From: Streptomyces phaeofaciens
GTDB taxonomy: Bacteria; Actinomycetota; Actinomycetes; Streptomycetales; Streptomycetaceae
Direction of reading: 5' to 3'
Assembly (NCBI RefSeq): GCF_014648915.1
Contig: NZ_BMSA01000008.1
Coordinates: 124,001-188,000 of the forward strand
Length of the DNA stretch: 64,000 bases
The number at the start of each line of letters is the position of its first letter. The first letter of the stretch is position 1. Both the position numbers and the translations under genes were made by a program. Below are positions 59,030-64,000 of this stretch, piece by piece. The notes under the pieces were generated by a model. The model saw only the letters and a list, made by a program, of their open reading frames with translations, did not search any database and was not told the DNA's origin.

Positions 59030-61108
59030 TCAGGCGGCCCGCTCCTCCGGCGCGGTCTCCAGCGGCACCTGGGGCCCGTCGGACTCGCGCAGCCAGCGGC
59101 GCAGCACCTGGTGGACGTGTTCGGCGCCGGCCAGCGCCTCGCCGTCCGCGACGGGCACGGACAGGGCGAGCGGGGACAGCAGGAACGGCCGGGACTGGGC
59201 GCCGCCGAGGCCGCCGTGGGAGCCGATCTGCTCCTCGAAGGCGAGGACCTCGCCGTCCGCCGGGTCGTGGAAGGAGTTGACCATGATGTCGGCGGTGTGC
59301 GGGAAGCCGTGGGTGCGGCGTACGGCGTCGGCGGCGCCGGGCCCGAAGGCGGCCAGCGGGCCGGGCTCGTCGTCGAGCCGGTCCAGCGGGATCGCCGCGC
59401 CGCCCGCGCCGAGCACGAGCCCGCCGTGCTCCTCGCTGCGGACCAGCAGGAAGCCGATGCCCGGGTGGTTGGCGAGGGTGGGCAGCAGGGCGGGGTGGCG
59501 GGCGTCGATCTCCTCCTTGCTCATCCGGTGCGGCACGTCCGGGAAGGAGATCAGGCCGAGGTTGCCGGAGGCCAGCACGATCGGCTCGGAGCGCCGGCGG
59601 GACGGCCGGTGGCGTTCGCCGCCCTCCTCGACGGGCCGGCGCAGCGCGGCGCGTACGGCGGCGCGGGCCTCGGCGCCGCTGTGGGTCCTCTCGGCCTGGC
59701 GCGGCACGGGCAGTCCGCAGCCGGCCCGGACCAGGTCGCCGAGGGTGAGTCCGTAGCGGGCGTGGAAGGTCTCGCCGGGGCTCTGCCCGTGGTCGGACAG
59801 GACGACGATCCGGTACGGGCGCGGGGCGTGCTCGGCGACCTTCTCGATCAGGGCGAGCGCCCGGTCGAGGCGGCCGAGGACCTGTTCGGTGTCCCGGCCG
59901 AGCGGTCCGGAGTGGTGCGCCACCTCGTCGTAGGCGACCAGGTCGGCGTAGACGGCGCTGCGGCCGGCGAGCAGGTCGCCGGTCACGGCCGCGACGACGA
60001 CGTCCCGTTCGACAACGGTGGCGAAGGCGCGCACCAGCGGGTAGAGACCGCCGCGTTTCACGCGCGGGCGCTCCTTGCGCAGCCGGGCGCGGGTGGACTG
60101 GACGATCTCGCGGGCCACCTCGGCGCCGAACGACAGGACGGTGCGCACGGCGTTGGCGGGGTCGGAGAAGTAGGCGAAGTAGCCGGCGCGGGAGCGGGTC
60201 TCGCGGCTGCGCCGCCGGGTGGCGATGGACAGGACGAGGGCCTGTTCGTCGGCGCCGCCGCTGAAGAGGTTGCCGCGGCTGGCGCCGTCGACGGTCAGCA
60301 GCCCACCGTCACCGGTGCGCACGACGGCGCGGCGCTGGAGTTCGACGGCGCTGGTGGGGCGGTTGCAGACCATGACCTCCCCGGTGTCCTTCTCGTACCA
60401 GCGGAAGGCGGGGACGTCGTGGTTGCTGCCGTGCAGGATGCCGAGCTGGCTGGCGCCGGTCTGGCTGGACCAGTCGGTGCGCCAGGGGGTGAGCCGGTGG
60501 GTGGGGCGCCCGCCGGGCCCCTCCCCCAGCCACTTGGCGACCGTCGGCATCAGCTCCTTGCGCACGGCCGCGGCCAGCACGTCGTGGCCGACGCCGTCGA
60601 GCTGGAGGAGGACGGTGCCGGGGGCGGACGGGCAGGGCGGTCCGCCGCGGCGCCGGCGGTCGGCGAGGCGGTACAGCCGGCGGCGGTAGGCGTCGTCGTC
60701 GCGCACGGCCAGGGCGGCGCCGGTCGCGGAGGCCACCGCCGACATCACGGCGGCGACGATGACGGCGGTCTCGGGCGCGGCCTCGGTCTGCCCGGACGGG
60801 GTCAGCCGCAGGGCGATCAGCAGCAGGGAGCCGTTGAGGAAGAACACCAGCAGGCCCAGGACGAACGCCGGCACGAGCAGCAGCAGCCGGACCAGCAGCG
60901 GCCAGACAAGGGCCGACAGAAGTCCGAAGACACCGGCGCCGACGGCCGCGGTGACGGCGATGGTGGTGGCGCTGTCGCCGTCGGCGGACTGGAGGCGGAA
61001 GTCCGGCAGGATCCCCGCGAGCACCAGCATCGTCAGGGTGGAGACGGCCCACACCGTGAGACTCCGCCCGACCTGGCTGACGGCCCGCCGCCACCGCACC
61101 CCACGCAC
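59030..61108 (-). CDS. Membrane-anchored alkaline phosphatase-superfamily phosphodiesterase
   Basis: A 692-aa protein with a GTG start. Residues 1-135 contain about four membrane segments (including LTVWAVSTLTMLVLAGI and LLSALVWPLLVRLLLLVPAFVLG). The rest is a catalytic domain of the nucleotide pyrophosphatase/phosphodiesterase type, with LLQLDGVGHDVL, the nucleophile region TDWSSQTGASQLGIL, AYDEVAHHSG and VVLSDHGQSPG as metal ligands. The side of the membrane on which it acts is unclear. It may hydrolyse a phosphodiester or pyrophosphate bond of the cell envelope. Confidence 0.82.
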   Translation of the reverse strand: MRGVRWRRAVSQVGRSLTVWAVSTLTMLVLAGILPDFRLQSADGDSATTIAVTAAVGAGVFGLLSALVWPLLVRLLLLVPAFVLGLLVFFLNGSLLLIALRLTPSGQTEAAPETAVIVAAVMSAVASATGAALAVRDDDAYRRRLYRLADRRRRGGPPCPSAPGTVLLQLDGVGHDVLAAAVRKELMPTVAKWLGEGPGGRPTHRLTPWRTDWSSQTGASQLGILHGSNHDVPAFRWYEKDTGEVMVCNRPTSAVELQRRAVVRTGDGGLLTVDGASRGNLFSGGADEQALVLSIATRRRSRETRSRAGYFAYFSDPANAVRTVLSFGAEVAREIVQSTRARLRKERPRVKRGGLYPLVRAFATVVERDVVVAAVTGDLLAGRSAVYADLVAYDEVAHHSGPLGRDTEQVLGRLDRALALIEKVAEHAPRPYRIVVLSDHGQSPGETFHARYGLTLGDLVRAGCGLPVPRQAERTHSGAEARAAVRAALRRPVEEGGERHRPSRRRSEPIVLASGNLGLISFPDVPHRMSKEEIDARHPALLPTLANHPGIGFLLVRSEEHGGLVLGAGGAAIPLDRLDDEPGPLAAFGPGAADAVRRTHGFPHTADIMVNSFHDPADGEVLAFEEQIGSHGGLGGAQSRPFLLSPLALSVPVADGEALAGAEHVHQVLRRWLRESDGPQVPLETAPEERAA

Positions 61109-61190
61109 GCCCCGTCCACCTCACGTTCCGGCCCCATGCCCGCGGGGGCCGTCCCCCACCCTGTCACACGGCGCCGACGGCCACCCTCGG

Positions 61191-61592
61191 TCAGCGGCCG
61201 TCGTACCCGGCGGTCGGCATCGACAGGCGCCGGTGCACCCGGGCCTTCATCTGCGCGTCGTAGGCGGGTTCGGCGTAGCCGACGGTCTCCACGCGCACCC
61301 CGCGCCGGGAGCACTCCTCGGTGAACTCCTCGACGTCCGACAGGGCGCTCTCCAGGACGCGGCGGCTGGGCGCGACGAACAGGTCGACGCCGGGGCGGAC
61401 GCCGTCCCACAGCACGCAGTGGTCGGCGCGCAGCCCGCGCACCAGCAGCTCCCGGCTGACCACGTAGCCCCGCTGGGCCGCCCAGCGGGCGCACATGGCG
61501 TGCTGGCTGCGGGAGTCCACCAGGAAGGGATCGGCGTCCAGTTCCTCGAGCGGCGTCAGACTCGCGATCGCCGTGACCCGCACCGGTCCCAT
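61191..61592 (-). CDS. Conserved hypothetical protein
   Basis: A 133-aa protein from the ATG (MGPVRVTAIASLTPL) behind GAGGGGGGAC. SQHAMCARWAAQRGYVVSRELLVRG and LFVAPSRRVLESALSDVEEFTEECSRRGVRVETVGYAEP resemble in outline the N-terminal domain of serine recombinases (resolvase-like fold). However, the catalytic YxRVS motif is absent, so recombinase activity is unlikely. The gene is divergent from the MBL-fold gene. Confidence 0.7.
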   Translation of the reverse strand: MGPVRVTAIASLTPLEELDADPFLVDSRSQHAMCARWAAQRGYVVSRELLVRGLRADHCVLWDGVRPGVDLFVAPSRRVLESALSDVEEFTEECSRRGVRVETVGYAEPAYDAQMKARVHRRLSMPTAGYDGR

Positions 61593-61677
61593 GGCGTCCC
61601 CCCTCACCTCCGGGTTTCGCCGCCGACCCTACTCCTGCCCGTAGGCTTCGGGGGAGTCGCGCGAAGGAGGCAAAGAG

Positions 61678-62451
61678 GTGCCGGTGGAGATCACCTGGTG
61701 GGGCCACGCGACCTGCACGGTCGAGGATTCGAACGTGCGCGTGCTGACCGACCCTCTGTTCGCCCGCCGCCTCGCCCACCTGCGCCGCCGCCGGGGTGCG
61801 CCGCCCCCGCCGGAGGCCTGGCGCGCGGACGTGGCGCTCGTCTCCCATCTGCACGCCGACCATCTCCATATGCCCTCGCTGGCGCGCCTTGCGCCGGGCA
61901 CGCGCCTGCTGGTGCCCCGGGGTGCCTCGCGCGCCGTCCCGGCGCTGCGCCGGCTGCGCCATCTGCGGGTCGACGAGATGGCGCCCGGTGATGTGGTCAC
62001 CGTCGACGGCCTGCGGATACGGGCCGTGCCCGCGCGTCACGACGGGCGGCGGCTGCCGTTCGGCCCGCACCGCACCCCGGCGCTCGGGTACGTCGTGGAG
62101 GGCGAGGCACGGACGTACTTCGCCGGGGACACCGGCCTGTTCGAGGACATGGCCCGCAGGGTCGGGCCGGTCGAGGTGGCGCTGCTGCCGGTGGGCGGCT
62201 GGGGGCCGTATCTCGGCGAGGGGCACCTGGACGCGGGGCGGGCGGCGGAGGCGCTGGCCCGGCTGGCGCCGCGCTGCGCGGTCCCGGTGCACTACGGCAC
62301 GTACTGGCCGATCGGGATGGACGCCGTGCGCCCCCATGAGTTCCATGCGCCGGGCGATGAGTTCGTGCGCCTCGCGGCGGAGCGTGCGCCCCGGGTGGCG
62401 GTGCACCGGCTCGGGCACGGGGAGAGCGTGCGCCTGGAGGTCGCGCGGTGA
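61678..62451 (+). CDS. MBL-fold metallohydrolase
   Basis: A 257-aa protein with a GTG start (VPVEITWWGHATCTVE). Metal ligands are in LVSHLHADHLHMPSL (HxHxDH), YFAGDTGLFEDM and VPVHYGTYWPIG. It is of the UlaG/NAPE-PLD-like branch, with unknown substrate. Its stop overlaps the next start (GTGA), suggesting a joint role with the DedA protein. Confidence 0.87.
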   Translation: MPVEITWWGHATCTVEDSNVRVLTDPLFARRLAHLRRRRGAPPPPEAWRADVALVSHLHADHLHMPSLARLAPGTRLLVPRGASRAVPALRRLRHLRVDEMAPGDVVTVDGLRIRAVPARHDGRRLPFGPHRTPALGYVVEGEARTYFAGDTGLFEDMARRVGPVEVALLPVGGWGPYLGEGHLDAGRAAEALARLAPRCAVPVHYGTYWPIGMDAVRPHEFHAPGDEFVRLAAERAPRVAVHRLGHGESVRLEVAR

Positions 62452-63077
62452 GATGGTGGCTCGCCGCGGCCGCGACGACCGTGCCGACGCAGTCCACGCA
62501 GCAGGCGCTCGGCTATCCCTCGCTGTTCCTGCTGGTGCTGATCGGGGCGCTGGTGCCGGTGGTGCCGACGGGGGCGCTGGTGAGTTCGGCGGCGGTGGTG
62601 GCGTTCCATCAGGCGGCGCCGTTCTCGATGGCGATGGTGTTCCTGACGGCGTCCCTCGCCGCGTTCTGCGGGGACGCGGCCCTGTACTGGCTGGGGCGGC
62701 GGGGCATGCGTTCCCGCAACGGCTCGCGCTGGCTGGAGGCCATACGGTCGCGGGCCCCGGAGGAGCGGCTGGCCCAGGCGCAGGAGAAGCTCGCCGACCA
62801 CGGTACGACGGTGCTGGTGCTGTCCCGGCTGGTGCCCGCGGGCCGGATCCCGGTGATGCTGGCCTGTCTGCTCGCCGACTGGCCGCTGCGCCGCTTCGTA
62901 CGCGGCAATCTGCCGGCCTGTCTGGCCTGGGCACTGGCCTACGCGCTGATCGGCATCCTCGGCGGCTCGCTGTTCCCCGAGCCGTGGCAGGGCGTCGTCG
63001 CCGCGGTCGCGCTCACCGTGCTGATCAGCGCGGCCCCGAGCCTCTGGCGCAGGCTGCGGGGGACCCGCGCCGCCTAG
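62448..63077 (+). CDS. DedA-family membrane protein
   Basis: A 209-aa protein with a GTG start and about five hydrophobic segments. The DedA/SNARE-associated blocks are PSLFLLVLIGALVPVVPTGAL and the amphipathic VLSRLVPAGRIPVMLACLLA; the paired arginine-containing helix is typical. DedA proteins act in membrane lipid flipping and proton homeostasis. It is coupled to the MBL hydrolase and converges with the ankyrin gene by a 4-base overlap. Confidence 0.8.
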   Translation: MRWWLAAAATTVPTQSTQQALGYPSLFLLVLIGALVPVVPTGALVSSAAVVAFHQAAPFSMAMVFLTASLAAFCGDAALYWLGRRGMRSRNGSRWLEAIRSRAPEERLAQAQEKLADHGTTVLVLSRLVPAGRIPVMLACLLADWPLRRFVRGNLPACLAWALAYALIGILGGSLFPEPWQGVVAAVALTVLISAAPSLWRRLRGTRAA

Positions 63078-63505
63078 GGCGAGGGCATCCTGCGGACGGC
63101 TCCCGCGGCGACGAGTACGGCGGCCGTCTCCGGATGGGGGCCGCGGTCGGCCCACTCCAGGGGTGTCCAGCCCGTGCCGTGGTCCTCGGGCAGGTTCGGG
63201 TCGGCGCCGCCGGCCAGCAGAACGCGCACCGTCCCGGTGTACCCCCAGCAGGCGGCTCCGCACAGCGGCGTGCCCTCCGAGCCGCGCCCGCTCTCGGTGT
63301 TCGGGCGGGCCCCGGCCGCCAGGAGCAGCCGGGCGATCTCGGCGTCCCCCTGCACGGAGGCCTGGTAGAGCGGGGTGGTGCCGTCGCCGTCCGCGTGGTC
63401 CGGGTCGGCCCCGGCCCGCAGCAGCGCCCGCACCCGGGGAGCGTCGCCCAGCAGGGCCGCCGTGACGAGGTGCCGGGCGGCCTTCTTGCGCTTGCGCCGG
63501 TTCAT
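63074..63505 (-). CDS. Ankyrin-repeat protein
   Basis: A 143-aa protein of about four ankyrin repeats after a basic start (MNRRKRKKAARHLV). Repeat motifs are VRALLRAGADPDHADGDGTTPLYQASVQGDAEIARLLLAAGARPN and VRVLLAGGADPNLPEDHGTGWTPLEWAD. It has no signal peptide or other domain. The role is protein-protein contact of unknown partner. Confidence 0.87.
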   Translation of the reverse strand: MNRRKRKKAARHLVTAALLGDAPRVRALLRAGADPDHADGDGTTPLYQASVQGDAEIARLLLAAGARPNTESGRGSEGTPLCGAACWGYTGTVRVLLAGGADPNLPEDHGTGWTPLEWADRGPHPETAAVLVAAGAVRRMPSP

Positions 63506-63514
63506 GAGCGGTGA

Positions 63515-64000
63515 TCATCCACGTACCGGGCCGTCCGGGCAACGGGATTGTCCGAGCACCTGTGAACCCCCCACCGGAAGGTCCCACAGGTCCGCGCGGT
63601 CCCGCCCGGCCCGTGCCCAGGCCGCCCGCACCCGCAGCAGGGGTTCGAGGACGGGCTCGGCGGAGAGCACGAACGCGCCCCAGTGCATCGGGGCCATCCG
63701 GCGCGCCCCCAGATCGACGGCGGCCCGGACCGCCTCCTCCGGGTCGCAGTGGACGTCGCTGAGCCACCAGCGGGGGTCGTAGGCGCCGATGGGCAGCAGG
63801 GCGAGATCGATGCCGGGGTGGCGCAGGCCGATGCGCGAGAACCAGTGCCCGTACCCGGTGTCGCCGGCGAAGTACACGCGCCGCCCGTCCGGGGCGGTGA
63901 GCACCCAGCCGCCCCACAGGGAGCGGCAGGTGTCGGTGAGGGTCCGCTTGGACCAGTGGTGGGCGGGGACGAAGTCGAAGCGCACGCCGGACAGTTCGGA
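63515..64000 (-). CDS. MBL-fold hydrolase (NAPE-PLD-like), partial
   Basis: The 3' part (162 codons) of a gene whose start lies beyond the right edge. Motifs are VPAHHWSKRTL, LWGGWVLTAPDGRRVYFAGDTGYG and MAPMHWGAFVLS, typical of UlaG/NAPE-hydrolysing phospholipase D-like enzymes. The HxHxDH motif would be in the missing N-terminal part. It is on the opposite strand and distinct in sequence from the MBL gene at 61678. Confidence 0.85.
   Translation of the reverse strand, partial: SELSGVRFDFVPAHHWSKRTLTDTCRSLWGGWVLTAPDGRRVYFAGDTGYGHWFSRIGLRHPGIDLALLPIGAYDPRWWLSDVHCDPEEAVRAAVDLGARRMAPMHWGAFVLSAEPVLEPLLRVRAAWARAGRDRADLWDLPVGGSQVLGQSRCPDGPVRG

Noticed and set aside
1..64000. Prophage, IS elements or integrases
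   Set aside because: No transposase, integrase or phage structural motif was found in any plausible frame. The resolvase-like protein at 61191 lacks catalytic residues.

Overview
This is about 64 kb of very GC-rich DNA from an actinomycete chromosome, almost certainly Streptomyces. The evidence is strong third-position GC bias, frequent GTG starts, a conservon (cvnAB) at the left edge, XRE/DUF5753 with DUF574 methyltransferase neighbours, CBM2-bearing cellulases and CebR-type operators. I see no rRNA, prophage, IS element or CRISPR array. The only tRNA found is tRNA-Leu(GAG).

Region 1 (1-2038): the start of a conservon (cvnB is cut by the window edge, cvnA is complete) and the tRNA-Leu gene.

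Region 2 (2211-23100): a large, apparently single-purpose oxalate/formate catabolic island. One arm (minus strand) carries a second succinyl-CoA synthetase (sucCD) and an aldehyde dehydrogenase. Divergent from it are an oxalyl-CoA-decarboxylase-like ThDP enzyme, formyl-CoA:oxalate CoA-transferase (frc), a fused NDP-forming acyl-CoA synthetase and an oxalate/formate-type MFS carrier. Then come a GntR/FCD regulator, a KAS III-like enzyme, and a second OFA carrier with a 45-aa membrane small subunit. The island ends with an operon for a ketopantoate-reductase-like protein, a soluble NAD-dependent formate dehydrogenase and FdhD. The dehydrogenase catalytic subunit is split in two and permuted, and its FdsG and FdsB subunits are fused. 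Similar short elements (two of them 8-8-8 inverted repeats) lie upstream of sucC/oxc, the GntR gene and the FDH operon, with a weaker copy before the second carrier. The inferred pathway is: oxalate uptake, CoA transfer, decarboxylation to formyl-CoA plus CO2, release of formate, and formate oxidation to CO2 with NADH.

Region 3 (23192-30760): ordinary metabolic genes. These are an isochorismatase-like hydrolase, a BASS transporter divergent from a LysR regulator, a long-chain acyl-CoA synthetase, an aldo/keto reductase, an SDR, and a methyltransferase with a His/Gly-rich N-terminus.

Region 4 (30933-40195): a cellulose-degradation locus. GH5 and GH6 cellulases are divergent from a GH48 cellulase and a GH74 xyloglucanase, all with CBM2 modules, around a perfect CebR box and a 12/14 variant. 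The GH74 CBM2 is separated from its enzyme by a one-base frameshift.

Region 5 (40286-48414): a small lipoprotein, an N5-(carboxyethyl)ornithine-synthase-like dehydrogenase, a degenerate stretch with an SDR remnant, a PL11 rhamnogalacturonan lyase, a WYL regulator divergent from two small coupled genes, a methyltransferase, a pterin dehydratase and an XRE regulator.

Region 6 (48699-52714): an XRE/DUF5753 regulator, a DUF574 methyltransferase and a translationally coupled pair: a right-handed beta-helix protein and a small alpha-helical protein. The C-terminus of the first and the N-terminus of the second share an NNYxGPV...F-W-N-N motif. The pair resembles a bacterial amyloid-signalling receptor/effector module and is the best candidate for an undescribed system here.

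Region 7 (52740-64000): a second DnaK, a glycerophosphodiesterase, an OsmC protein, a MoxR ATPase with a VWA/metallopeptidase-like partner, a membrane-anchored phosphodiesterase, a conserved hypothetical protein, two MBL-fold hydrolases (one cut by the right edge), a DedA-family protein and an ankyrin-repeat protein.
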